A stretch of DNA of 64,000 nucleotides, from positions 62,001-126,000 of the forward strand of contig CAXXFR010000013.1 in NCBI GenBank assembly GCA_963667455.2, written 5' to 3'. The position numbers and the translations under genes were made by a program. This DNA is from Bin55 sp963667455. GTDB lineage: Bacteria; Pseudomonadota; Gammaproteobacteria; Pseudomonadales; Azotimanducaceae. Below, piece after piece: positions 42,973 to 51,186 of the stretch (within the stretch, counting starts at the first letter, position 1; the number at the start of each line of letters is the position of its first letter). The notes under the pieces are model-generated. The model did not search any database. It saw nothing but the letters and a program-made list of their open reading frames with translations, and had not been told where the DNA came from.

Positions 42973-44202
42973 ATGACTATCGAAATTGAATCGTCTGGCA
43001 ATCCGTTGCGAGTGTGGAACGACGGAGTTGAGATTGAAGACCAGGCAATGCAGCAAGCACGCAATGCCGCGCAGCTAGACATCGTGGTACATCACGTCGC
43101 ATTGATGCCGGATGCACACTTTGGCAAAGGGGCGACGGTGGGATCGGTCATTCCCACCCTACCCAATGCGATTATTCCAGCCGCTGTAGGCGTGGATATT
43201 GGATGCGGAATGATTGCCCAGCGCACTTCATTGAGAGCTTCGGACCTGCCTGACACTTTGCGCGAAACTCGACTGAAGTTGGAAGCCAAGATCCCTCACG
43301 GACGAACTTCGGGAAGAAGACGCCGGGATCGTGGTTCCTGGGGCCATCCGCCGGACTTTGTCGTAGACGCTTGGAATGAGCATCTTGCTGCCGGCCATGC
43401 GCAACTGTCTGAACGAGAGCCTAGATTGGCTCGCGCTAACTCGATTCATCATCTCGGCACGATGGGAACAGGGAATCACTTCCTCGAGGTGTGTCTTGAT
43501 GAAGTTCAGAGAGTTTGGCTCATGCTGCACAGTGGATCGCGCGGAATCGGTGCGGCAATCGGAAACCTGTTCATCGAAAAGGCGAAGAGGGAAATGGGCG
43601 AACGTCTTGGAAGCTTGCCTGATGGCGATCTTGCCTACTTGATCGACGACGAGTCTGGAGCCAATGCGTTTTCGGAGTACGTGTTTGCTGTGGGATGGGC
43701 GCAAGGATTTGCTCGCATCAATCGGCAGTTGATGATGGACCGAGCTGTAGAAACACTGCGCTCGAGCGACGAGTTGCCCAAGTTCACGTTGGAGGAGAAG
43801 GCGGTGAATTGCCATCACAACTACGTGCAACGCGAACGCCACTTCGGTGCGGATTGCTGGGTCACTCGCAAAGGAGCCATTCAGGCTAAGCGTGGACAGT
43901 TGGGAATCATCCCTGGAAGCATGGGTGCAAGGTCCTACATTGTTCGAGGAAAAGGCAGTGCTGATTCGTTTGAATCGTGCTCCCACGGCGCTGGACGTCG
44001 GATGTCTCGGAACAAGGCACGCAAGACCATCAGTGTGGAAAACCATGCCAAAGCGTTGACGGATGTGGAATGTCGCAAGAACGAGTCAACATTGGATGAG
44101 ACTCCAGCGGCGTACAAAGACATCGACGCTGTGATGAATGCTCAAAGAGATCTCGTTGAGCCGGTACACACGCTTCGACAGGTTCTTTGCGTCAAAGGTT
44201 AG
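42973..44202 (+). CDS. rtcB: RNA-splicing ligase RtcB
   Basis: A 409-residue GTP- and metal-dependent RNA ligase joining 2',3'-cyclic phosphate (or 3'-phosphate) ends to 5'-OH ends. AAGGAGG five bases before ATG 42973 fixes the start. A frame beginning 18 codons earlier lacks such a site. Family signatures: MPDAHFGKGATVGSV, VGVDIGCGMIA (metal Cys), GTMGTGNHFLE, LHSGSRGIG, CHHNYV, IIPGSMGARSYIV and SCSHGAGRRMSR, where the His accepts GMP. No rtcA or rtcR gene is adjacent. It is transcribed alone, ahead of a strong compound hairpin. Confidence 0.95.
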   Translation: MTIEIESSGNPLRVWNDGVEIEDQAMQQARNAAQLDIVVHHVALMPDAHFGKGATVGSVIPTLPNAIIPAAVGVDIGCGMIAQRTSLRASDLPDTLRETRLKLEAKIPHGRTSGRRRRDRGSWGHPPDFVVDAWNEHLAAGHAQLSEREPRLARANSIHHLGTMGTGNHFLEVCLDEVQRVWLMLHSGSRGIGAAIGNLFIEKAKREMGERLGSLPDGDLAYLIDDESGANAFSEYVFAVGWAQGFARINRQLMMDRAVETLRSSDELPKFTLEEKAVNCHHNYVQRERHFGADCWVTRKGAIQAKRGQLGIIPGSMGARSYIVRGKGSADSFESCSHGAGRRMSRNKARKTISVENHAKALTDVECRKNESTLDETPAAYKDIDAVMNAQRDLVEPVHTLRQVLCVKG

Positions 44203-44228
44203 TCGAACTCTCGACTATGAGATCTGGC

Positions 44229-44277
44229 CAGGCGCGAGTCATAGGTGGACTCCCTTCGGTGGGAGGGCTCGCGCCTG
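44229..44277. terminator. Compound hairpin after rtcB
   Basis: Outer arms CAGGCGCGAG (44229-44238) and CTCGCGCCTG (44268-44277) are perfect over ten bases. An inner stem CTCCC-ttcggt-GGGAG (44250-44265) lies inside. It starts 27 bases after the rtcB stop and is a likely transcription terminator, though the following bases are not a T-run. Confidence 0.6.
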
Positions 44278-44314
44278 TGTGGATGGGAGTTCGTTCGCGC
44301 ATTCCAAAACCCCA

Positions 44315-44353
44315 ATGTGTTACCTTTTGCAATATGTGTTACTTTTGGTAACA
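44315..44353. promoter_or_regulatory. Tandem OmpR-box-like element upstream of a crotonase gene
   Basis: ATGTGTTACCTTTTGC starts at 44315 and ATGTGTTACTTTTGG starts 19 bases later at 44334. The second copy continues as a perfect palindrome, TGTTAC-ttttg-GTAACA (44337-44353). TTACTTTTGGTAACATA is very close to the E. coli ompF F1 OmpR box as I remember it, and the 19-base spacing resembles the 20-base tandem OmpR arrangement. The crotonase start at 44584 is about 230 bases downstream, and the window encodes an OmpR-type regulator. Confidence 0.5.
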
Positions 44354-44484
44354 TAGTGGGGCTAGTAACGAAAAGACCAACCACAGCGTCTAAGTTCGAC
44401 ACAGCCCTCAAACACTTTTTGTGTCGAGCGTTAAGTTGCTCGCTCCGCAGGTTGAGGCGGCACTATCCCTCCCAACCCCACCCG

Positions 44485-44526
44485 CCTCGGCCTGCACTCC
44501 CTCCTCGGCCTGCACTCCCTCCTCGG
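44485..44526 (+). repeat. 18-bp tandem repeat, 2.3 copies
   Basis: CCTCGGCCTGCACTCCCT occurs at 44485-44502 and 44503-44520, followed by a partial CCTCGG. The copies are identical. It lies 58 bases ahead of the crotonase start in a C-rich tract and could vary in copy number. Confidence 0.8.
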
Positions 44527-44583
44527 AGTTGATGCGTTGCATACAATCGCAATGCCATTGAGACTTCTTCCGATTCGTACACG

Positions 44584-45387
44584 ATGTCGAATGGATCCTA
44601 CAGAAACCTAACCGTTGAATCGCACGCCGATATCGCGGTCGTGACCTTCAATCGCCCAGCAAAAGCAAACGCTTTGGACCGGGCTCACTTGGAGGAGATC
44701 GAACAGGTTGCTCTTGCCTTCCGAGAAGACCCCAACACACGCGTTGTCGTTTTCACGGGAGCGGGAAAACACTTCTCATCCGGCGCGGACCTAAGTCCGG
44801 AACCCAACAAGATCGATCAGAACGCCAAGCTTGTCCTTAGTCGCCGTCGCGCACGCATCGGTGAACGAGCGGTGCAAGCAATTTATGCGATCGATCAGAT
44901 CACCATTGCCGCTTGGAATGGTGCCGCAATGGGCGGAGGAGCATGTCTCGCCACAGCGATGGACTTTCGGATCGGTGCGGATGATTGCTTCATGCAATAC
45001 CCGGAAATCGAGATTGGAGTGAACCTAATGTGGAAGAGTCTGCCGCTGCTGGTCCATCTCGCCGGCCCCGCCCGCGCAAAACGACTCGTCGCTGGAGGTG
45101 AGCGGATTCACGCGGAGGAATTGTTGCAATGGGGAATCCTCGATGAGATGGTTGCTCGCGAGTCGTTGCTTGACACAGCAATGGACTGGGCAAGACGCTA
45201 TGCCCGATTGTCGCCGATTCCCCAACAAATGATCAAGCAAAGTGTCAATGCGATTGCTTCGGCTCTGGACGTTGCAGTAATGCACATGGATGTCGATCAG
45301 AATCTACTGAGTGCATCCACTCAGGATCGTCGGGAAGCCATCAGGACGTACATGTCCAAGACGGATCCGACTTTCGAAGGAGACTAG
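44584..45387 (+). CDS. Crotonase-family protein with one catalytic glutamate
   Basis: A 267-residue crotonase. Oxyanion-hole motifs are HFSSGADLS near 62-70 and AAMGGGACLATAMD near 113-126. The first usual Glu is replaced (GGGAC), while the second remains in QYPEIEIGVN near 138-147. One acid with this arrangement is found in isomerases and other non-hydratase members, so an enoyl-CoA isomerase or a specialised lyase is more likely than a hydratase. It stands alone, ending 18 bases from the convergent ileS, with the tandem operator-like element upstream. Confidence 0.88.
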   Translation: MSNGSYRNLTVESHADIAVVTFNRPAKANALDRAHLEEIEQVALAFREDPNTRVVVFTGAGKHFSSGADLSPEPNKIDQNAKLVLSRRRARIGERAVQAIYAIDQITIAAWNGAAMGGGACLATAMDFRIGADDCFMQYPEIEIGVNLMWKSLPLLVHLAGPARAKRLVAGGERIHAEELLQWGILDEMVARESLLDTAMDWARRYARLSPIPQQMIKQSVNAIASALDVAVMHMDVDQNLLSASTQDRREAIRTYMSKTDPTFEGD

Positions 45388-45405
45388 TCCGCTCCCGATT
45401 CTCGA

Positions 45406-48400
45406 CTATCGCGTAGCGACGTCGAGCCTGTAGCGAAACTCCTCTCCGTCGATTTCCGTGATGTGGCGCGTATCGTCACTCTTACGTGTCTCGATCGCCA
45501 GGATCTCTCCTCCGATGTAGTCCTGGAATTGGTTCACGACACCTTCCAGCCGATCTGTCGAACTGTATCCGAAGATGATTCGGTCGGTGATGTTGAAGTC
45601 CAATTCCTTGCGCATCAGCTGAATTCTGTGGACGATTTCTCGAGCCAGTCCCTCGTCGCGAAGTTCTTGGGTCAGATTGAAGTCAATGTCAATCGAAATC
45701 ATGCTGTCGGAGATGACTGAAGAACCCTCTGCGGCCTCCCGAAACACGTGGATTTCGTCCAGCGTGAACTGATCACCGTCGAGTTCGATAACTCCAGTGC
45801 TTTGAAATTGCTCCAGTTCCTCCGACTCTAGGTTCTGAATGAGCTGTTGGACCGCCTTCATACGTTTACCGAGCCGCTTGCCAAGCACCGGAAAATTTGG
45901 CTTTGCGTACCAGTTGATGTACTTGGTTTCGTCATCGTCGTAGTGGACTTGCTTGATGTTGAGCTCGGACTGGATGTAGGGTTCAAGAGAACGGATGTCG
46001 TCAAGCACGCTGGGATCGCGATGAATCACCACCAGTTGCGCAAGCGGAGTCCGAAGCGATACACGTTTGCTCTCGCGTTGCTTCCGACCCAACAAAATGA
46101 TTCTTTGCATTCGCGAGACTGCTGCCTCGAGGCTCGTTTCCTGTAGTACAAAGTCAGGCTCGGGATAGTTGCACAAATGCACGGAGTCGGGGCGGTCCTC
46201 TCCATCTGTCAACGATCCAAGTCCCTGATACAGGTGCTCTGAAAGAAATGGCGCACATGGTGCCATCGCAAGCGTCAGGTCTTTGATGGCCGCGTACAAG
46301 GTGCTGTAGGCGGCGATCTTGTCTTGTGTGAGTCCTTCGCCCCAGAATCGTGCACGGTTCAGACGAATGTACCAATTGGTCAGGTCTTCGATGAACTTGA
46401 ACAGTTGGGGAACAACATTGTCGAGTCGATAGCGTTCCATCTCCTGGGCGATGGACGACTTGAGGGTTTGTAGCCTCGATAGGATCCACCGATCGAGAAT
46501 CGTTGCGTGCTCCAAGCTGAAGTCGCGTGTGGTCCAACCATCGATGCTGCTGTACATCTGAAGGAACGAAAAGGCATTGCGCCAAGGTAGCAGTGCTCTT
46601 CTCGTCATATCGCGAACGCCCGAGTCGAGGAATCGCTGCTCTTCCCCTCGCACTAATCCAGAGTTGATCAGATACAGTCGAAAGGCATCAGCACCGTGTT
46701 CGTGCATCAGGATTTCTGGGTCGGTGTAGTTGCCGACGCTCTTGGACATCTTCTTTCCGTCGGCTGCGAGAACCAGTCCGTTCACGATTACGTTGTTGAA
46801 AGCTGGTCTGTCAAACAGAGCGGTACTGAGCGCAATCAGCGTGTAGAACCAGCCGCGCGTCATATCCAGACCTTCGGCAATGAAGTCGGCAGGAAACTTG
46901 GCGTCGAAGGATTCCTTGTTCTCGAATGGATAGTGCGCCTGGGCGTAGGGCATCGAGCCGGATTCGAACCAACAGTCGAGCACTTCGGGAATACGACGAT
47001 AGACGCCGGGTTGACCGGGAAGCTCAAAGGTCAGAGGATCGACATTCTCACGATGTAGATCGTTTGGCTGAGCGCTGGTTAAGCGGGCAAGTTCCTCTCG
47101 AGAGCCGATGCATACGTAGTCGGCCGTCTGGTCGTTCTCCCAAATCGGAATCGGTGTGCCCCAAACTCGATTGCGTGAAATGCACCAGTCGATGGCATTG
47201 TTGAGCCAATTACCCATGCGCCCGTCTTGAATGTGATCCGGAACCCATCGAATCTCTTGGTTGGACTTGACGAGAGCCTCCCTCAATTCGACGATCTTCA
47301 CGAACCACGATGGAACTGCGCGATAAATCAGCGGCGATTGAGATCGATAGCAGAAGGGGTAACTGTGCTCGATCACTTCATTGTCGAAAACGGCATCGTG
47401 ACTCTTGAGCCACCGGATGATCTCTGGATCGGCATCCTTGACGAATTTGCCTGCAAAGTCCGTGACATCGCTTTCAAACGTTCCGTCCATGGAAACCGGA
47501 CAAACAAAGGCATCGATTCCTTGTTCGTTGGCTATTCGATAGTCGTCTTCGCCGAAAGCGGGTGCCTGGTGAACGATGCCAGTGCCGTCTTCGGTGTTCA
47601 CATAACTGTCGCTGACGATGCGAAATGCGCCGTGCTTAGCCAGGTCGGCAAAGTACGGAAACAAGGGTTCGTAGCGTCGTCCTACGAGATGCTCGGCATC
47701 GACCGTTGCTTCAACGACAAGGTCATGCTTTTTCCTGTATGCATCTAATCTGGCTTCAGCAAGGTAGACGCTCTTGCCTGTACTCTCATCGCGGACGCGC
47801 ACATACTGAATGTCTGGTCCTACGCAGAGCGCTAGATTGGAGGGCAGTGTCCACGGAGTCGTTGTCCAAGCACTGAGGTATGCGTCTTCGTCGGCCAATT
47901 TGAAGAGCACAGTCACGGATGGGTCTTGAACATCCTTGTAGTTCGAGCCCGCTTCGAAGTTTGACAGCGGAGTAGCCAACGCCGTTGAAACCGGCATGAC
48001 TTTGTTTCCCTTGTAGATCAGCCCTTTGTCCCACAGTGACTTGACGACCCACCAGACCGACTCCATGAAGTCGATGTCCATCGTCTTGTAGTCGTTGTCG
48101 AAATCCACCCACCGACCCAAGCGGGATATGATCACTCTCCAATCGCTGACGCAGCGTTCGACGATGGCTCGGCACTCTTGGTTGTAGCCCGCTACTCCCA
48201 GCTTGGCCACCGCCTCGTGCGCCGGCATTCCAAGTTTCTTGTCGATTTCGTACTCGATCGGCAGTCCGTGGCAGTCCCAGCCAAAGCGTCTCGCAACATG
48301 CCGACCTTTCATCGTCCAGTAGCGCGGGACGATGTCCTTGATCACCGATCCCAGAAGGTTGCCATGATGAGGCAGGCCTGTCGCGAAAGGAGGACCATCG

Positions 48401-48537
48401 AAGAACAAAAATGGTGCTCCATCGCGAGTCTGCTCAAGTGAGCGTTGGAAGGTGTTTTCGCGTTCCCACAATTCCAAAATCTGGATTTCCATATCCGGAA
48501 ATGAAAAGGCGGTGCTAGATTCGGGTCTATCAGACAT
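45406..48537 (-). CDS. ileS: Isoleucyl-tRNA synthetase, IleS2/eukaryote-like type
   Basis: A 1043-residue class I synthetase charging tRNA-Ile. The HIGH-type motif is PPFATGLPHHGNLL (near 50-63), the signature RFGWDCHGLPIEYEIDKKLG follows, the editing domain is in the first third (near TTPWTLPSNLALCVG), and the KMSKS loop is GKKMSKSVGNYTDP (near 600). PPFATGLPH with GNLLGSVIKD is the form of the eukaryote-like IleS2 class rather than the E. coli-type PPYANGxIHIGH. IleS2 enzymes are typically mupirocin-tolerant. The C-terminus lacks the zinc-finger Cys set of IleS1. It is convergent with the crotonase gene. No lspA or ribF gene is adjacent. Confidence 0.95.
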   Translation of the reverse strand: MSDRPESSTAFSFPDMEIQILELWERENTFQRSLEQTRDGAPFLFFDGPPFATGLPHHGNLLGSVIKDIVPRYWTMKGRHVARRFGWDCHGLPIEYEIDKKLGMPAHEAVAKLGVAGYNQECRAIVERCVSDWRVIISRLGRWVDFDNDYKTMDIDFMESVWWVVKSLWDKGLIYKGNKVMPVSTALATPLSNFEAGSNYKDVQDPSVTVLFKLADEDAYLSAWTTTPWTLPSNLALCVGPDIQYVRVRDESTGKSVYLAEARLDAYRKKHDLVVEATVDAEHLVGRRYEPLFPYFADLAKHGAFRIVSDSYVNTEDGTGIVHQAPAFGEDDYRIANEQGIDAFVCPVSMDGTFESDVTDFAGKFVKDADPEIIRWLKSHDAVFDNEVIEHSYPFCYRSQSPLIYRAVPSWFVKIVELREALVKSNQEIRWVPDHIQDGRMGNWLNNAIDWCISRNRVWGTPIPIWENDQTADYVCIGSREELARLTSAQPNDLHRENVDPLTFELPGQPGVYRRIPEVLDCWFESGSMPYAQAHYPFENKESFDAKFPADFIAEGLDMTRGWFYTLIALSTALFDRPAFNNVIVNGLVLAADGKKMSKSVGNYTDPEILMHEHGADAFRLYLINSGLVRGEEQRFLDSGVRDMTRRALLPWRNAFSFLQMYSSIDGWTTRDFSLEHATILDRWILSRLQTLKSSIAQEMERYRLDNVVPQLFKFIEDLTNWYIRLNRARFWGEGLTQDKIAAYSTLYAAIKDLTLAMAPCAPFLSEHLYQGLGSLTDGEDRPDSVHLCNYPEPDFVLQETSLEAAVSRMQRIILLGRKQRESKRVSLRTPLAQLVVIHRDPSVLDDIRSLEPYIQSELNIKQVHYDDDETKYINWYAKPNFPVLGKRLGKRMKAVQQLIQNLESEELEQFQSTGVIELDGDQFTLDEIHVFREAAEGSSVISDSMISIDIDFNLTQELRDEGLAREIVHRIQLMRKELDFNITDRIIFGYSSTDRLEGVVNQFQDYIGGEILAIETRKSDDTRHITEIDGEEFRYRLDVATR

Positions 48538-48573
48538 TCTTAGTTAGGGACCAGACGTAGAGAAGGGATCACA

Positions 48574-48601
48574 CGCCGCAAGTCTGACAAACTTCGCGGC
48601 G
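48574..48601. terminator. Hairpin between the SDR gene and ileS
   Basis: CGCCGCAAGT (48574-48583) pairs with ACTTCGCGGCG (48591-48601) with one bulged base and a seven-base loop. It lies just after the stop of the minus-strand reductase gene, so it may end that transcript before ileS. No T-run follows on the minus strand. Confidence 0.5.
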
Positions 48602-48620
48602 CAAAGAAGTGGCGAGCTGG

Positions 48621-49733
48621 TTAGCTCGTCTGTATCTTCGGCCTAATAATGCCGAGTTCGATCGACGTCTCAACGACCGATCGAATCGTATCCTCCACAG
48701 AACGTATGGGCGCGCCAAGCAACTGCTTGGCTTTCTTGCAGTCGTTCACCGTGTTGGATTGAACGACGATTGGGTTTCCGTCGGATCTGACGGTTATGGG
48801 TGATCCGAGTTCGAACGAAGGAAAGTATGTTCGGATTACATCGGTGAGTTCGGTGCTCAATTGCACGTTGGATCTTCCGCCACTACCGTGCATGATGTAT
48901 CTCGGACCGCCGTCAGAGTTCTTGTGATCCACGTTGGACTCGGCAGCCAGTCGATGGGCAATTACCAGATCTCGTACATCGATGATGTTGTAGTTCATGT
49001 CGTAAGGCGAAGGCCAACTTGGTGTTTCTCCACCTGCGATGCGTCCGATCTGTTCGATCCACTGACCGACTTGGGCCTTGAAAAGGATGGGACCACAGAT
49101 CATCGCCGGATTCATCGTTATGGCGTCCCACGCTCCGCCACTATCGTCGGCTGCTTGATTGATCAGCTTTTCGGTATCGACTTTGCTGCGTGAGTAGGAG
49201 TTCCTTGGATGTATCCATCGTTCCTGATCCACCTCATCGGAAGCCCAATCCTTCTCGGTCCACTCGTAACCCTTTGGGACGGTCGCGCCTTTTGCTCCAG
49301 AAACAGCCGCCATGGAACTGGTGTAGACGAGCCTGCGAACAGACTTGCTTCGATTGATTGAATCAATGACGTTTTGCGTTCCAACGATGCCGCCGTTGTA
49401 GACATCAGCGGAGACGTCGCCGGAACCTAAGGGCTGACTTTTGCCGTCGGCGGAGTTTCCGAGCACTGCAGCCACGTGAAAAACAGCACTACACCCTTCA
49501 AAAGCCTTGTCGTAGGACTGCGGGGTAAACAGATCGCATCCATCGTGAATGTCCACATTCGGAAGACGTTCCAAATACTGCACGCAGTCCTTTCCTCTCC
49601 ACGAGTTCACATCGCGGAGACAGGCTCTTACTTCATACCCGTGTAGCACGAGTTCGCGCACCATGTGACCACCGGTGAAACCGGAGCATCCGGTTACTGC
49701 TACGGGCCCATCATGAACAGTTATGGCTGACAT
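48621..49733 (-). CDS. Extended SDR: NAD-dependent epimerase/dehydratase-like reductase
   Basis: A 370-residue extended short-chain dehydrogenase. The cofactor motif is TGCSGFTGGH near residues 13-22, the active site is VYTSSMAAVSG (Ser) and YSRSKVDTEK (YxxxK near 170-179), and NPAMICGP near 198 is typical of dihydroflavonol-reductase/3-beta-HSD-like members. It probably reduces an aldehyde or ketone or oxidises a sterol-like alcohol. It is 60 bases downstream of the PhyH gene on the same strand, so the two probably act in one pathway. Substrate unknown. Confidence 0.87.
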   Translation of the reverse strand: MSAITVHDGPVAVTGCSGFTGGHMVRELVLHGYEVRACLRDVNSWRGKDCVQYLERLPNVDIHDGCDLFTPQSYDKAFEGCSAVFHVAAVLGNSADGKSQPLGSGDVSADVYNGGIVGTQNVIDSINRSKSVRRLVYTSSMAAVSGAKGATVPKGYEWTEKDWASDEVDQERWIHPRNSYSRSKVDTEKLINQAADDSGGAWDAITMNPAMICGPILFKAQVGQWIEQIGRIAGGETPSWPSPYDMNYNIIDVRDLVIAHRLAAESNVDHKNSDGGPRYIMHGSGGRSNVQLSTELTDVIRTYFPSFELGSPITVRSDGNPIVVQSNTVNDCKKAKQLLGAPIRSVEDTIRSVVETSIELGIIRPKIQTS

Positions 49734-49793
49734 TCGATTGTTTCCTACTTGGTGTGAGAATTACGCTATGAGCAAGCCGGCTCATCGGCGCAA

Positions 49794-50834
49794 TCAGCTG
49801 GCTACCTTCTCAGTTTCTTTTTGTTCGGCTCTTCGTTTTTCAAAACGCTCGCGATTGCGTTCCGATGTCATCTTGCCATCGTGATTCATGTAGTCGTACT
49901 TGGGTCTCAAAGTGGTGCGCCCATTGGCTGGTTCCGTATCGAAAAGGCTACGGTATTGGTTGATGGACTGGCCGCCTTTCGACCCGACTTCAGCTGAGGC
50001 TTGTCGGTCGAGATCCCAGTCGTTCTTGCCGAAGGGAAACAGACTGTACACATCCATGAGTCCGGCAAATCGGACAGGATTGCGATCCAACGCTTCCTGT
50101 GTGACCGTCTCGCGATAGGCCTCTTCAGGCTGAAGTCTCCGGCGCATGTATTCGCACTGCAAAGTCATTCGAAGACCTGGGGTTTTCTTCGGATAGGAAC
50201 CATGCCAAGTGTGATTGCCCCATACCACCATTGATCCAGCGGGTGCCTCGACTGCTACTGCTTCGTCTTTCCACTTTTCGGCTTCGGCCGCTGTAACTTG
50301 CCTGCGCCACTTGTGACTTCCGGGAACGAAGGAAATCGATCCATCGTCTTTGGTGTAGTCGGTCAGCATGAAATGCATGTTGCAGTTGATTACTCGATCA
50401 GGCTGCGCCTGAACAGCGGGATCCAAATAGTCCCCGTGAATTCCGGTCCGGATCTCACCCGGACCCTTGACCCAAGCTGCACACAGGCTCAACACGCAGT
50501 CGGTTCCGAGTAGATACTGAGCGAGACCGAGCCCTGCAGGGTTGTAGCTCAGCTTCTCGAACATGGGATCTTCCCAGAGCATGAAGCGTTGAATGTCGTT
50601 GACATTCGACCAACGCTCCGCTGACAGACCATCGGGACCGTAACGTCGAAGCATTGTTCTCTCCAGTGCTTCTCGGACACTGGTGCAGAATTCCGGAGGC
50701 CCCACTTTTTCGGGCGGCACCACCGTGAATCCGAAGGCATCGAGTTCTGCGATGTTGGACTCGAGCCCGATTTGCTTCAGTTCTTGATACAGCGGAGCTA
50801 CGGAGCCCGCCGATTTCCAGTCGCCAATTTCCAC
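49794..50834 (-). CDS. Phytanoyl-CoA dioxygenase family protein
   Basis: An Fe(II)/2-oxoglutarate-dependent oxygenase of about 346 residues. The iron facial triad is visible as GIHGDYLD (HxD, mid-protein) and GNHTWHGSYPKK (distal His), with the 2-oxoglutarate Arg in GLRMTLQCEYMRR. I chose GTG 50834, preceded by AGGACGG, because the sequence before it is not PhyH-like. A TTG at 50906 would add 24 residues. Such enzymes hydroxylate acyl chains or secondary metabolites. The reductase gene downstream could act on the product. PhyH proteins are frequent in uncultured marine and sponge-associated bacteria. Confidence 0.87.
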   Translation of the reverse strand: MEIGDWKSAGSVAPLYQELKQIGLESNIAELDAFGFTVVPPEKVGPPEFCTSVREALERTMLRRYGPDGLSAERWSNVNDIQRFMLWEDPMFEKLSYNPAGLGLAQYLLGTDCVLSLCAAWVKGPGEIRTGIHGDYLDPAVQAQPDRVINCNMHFMLTDYTKDDGSISFVPGSHKWRRQVTAAEAEKWKDEAVAVEAPAGSMVVWGNHTWHGSYPKKTPGLRMTLQCEYMRRRLQPEEAYRETVTQEALDRNPVRFAGLMDVYSLFPFGKNDWDLDRQASAEVGSKGGQSINQYRSLFDTEPANGRTTLRPKYDYMNHDGKMTSERNRERFEKRRAEQKETEKVAS

Positions 50835-50906
50835 TTGAGCCGTCCTGCGGAGAGCAGTTCTTGAAGTTAGATCACAAAGCAATGCCGCTTGGCATCCTTT
50901 CGCCAA

Positions 50907-51186
50907 GCAACTCTCTCTGTGGCGTGCCTATTTTAGTTCGTCCATTTGAAGGTGATCGGACATGTTCGTTGAGACAAAGATTCCGACCGTAGATCTCGGG
51001 CTGGAAGAGGCCAACGAAACCTGAGAGTAGAACTGGAGGCCAGGGAACGCCACTTCTCATTGCTCGACTGGATGGTGGTCAAGCATAATTCGCCGGTTTT
51101 CCCTCCGAATGAACGCCTAGAGTCCACCTTAGGAAAATGCAGGACTCCCTCAAGCATGAGCACTTAGAAAAAGGATCTAGATCGAG
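50907..51186. other. Divergent promoter region between PhyH and MFS genes
   Basis: About 280 bases, or 350 counted from GTG 50834. It should carry promoters for both genes. I see no clear palindromic operator or hairpin. Confidence 0.35.

Larger units (their letters stand above)
44203..44583. other. Intergenic region between rtcB and the crotonase gene
   Basis: About 380 bases without a gene. In order it holds the compound hairpin, the OmpR-box-like pair, and the 18-bp tandem repeat, listed separately. Confidence 0.5.
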
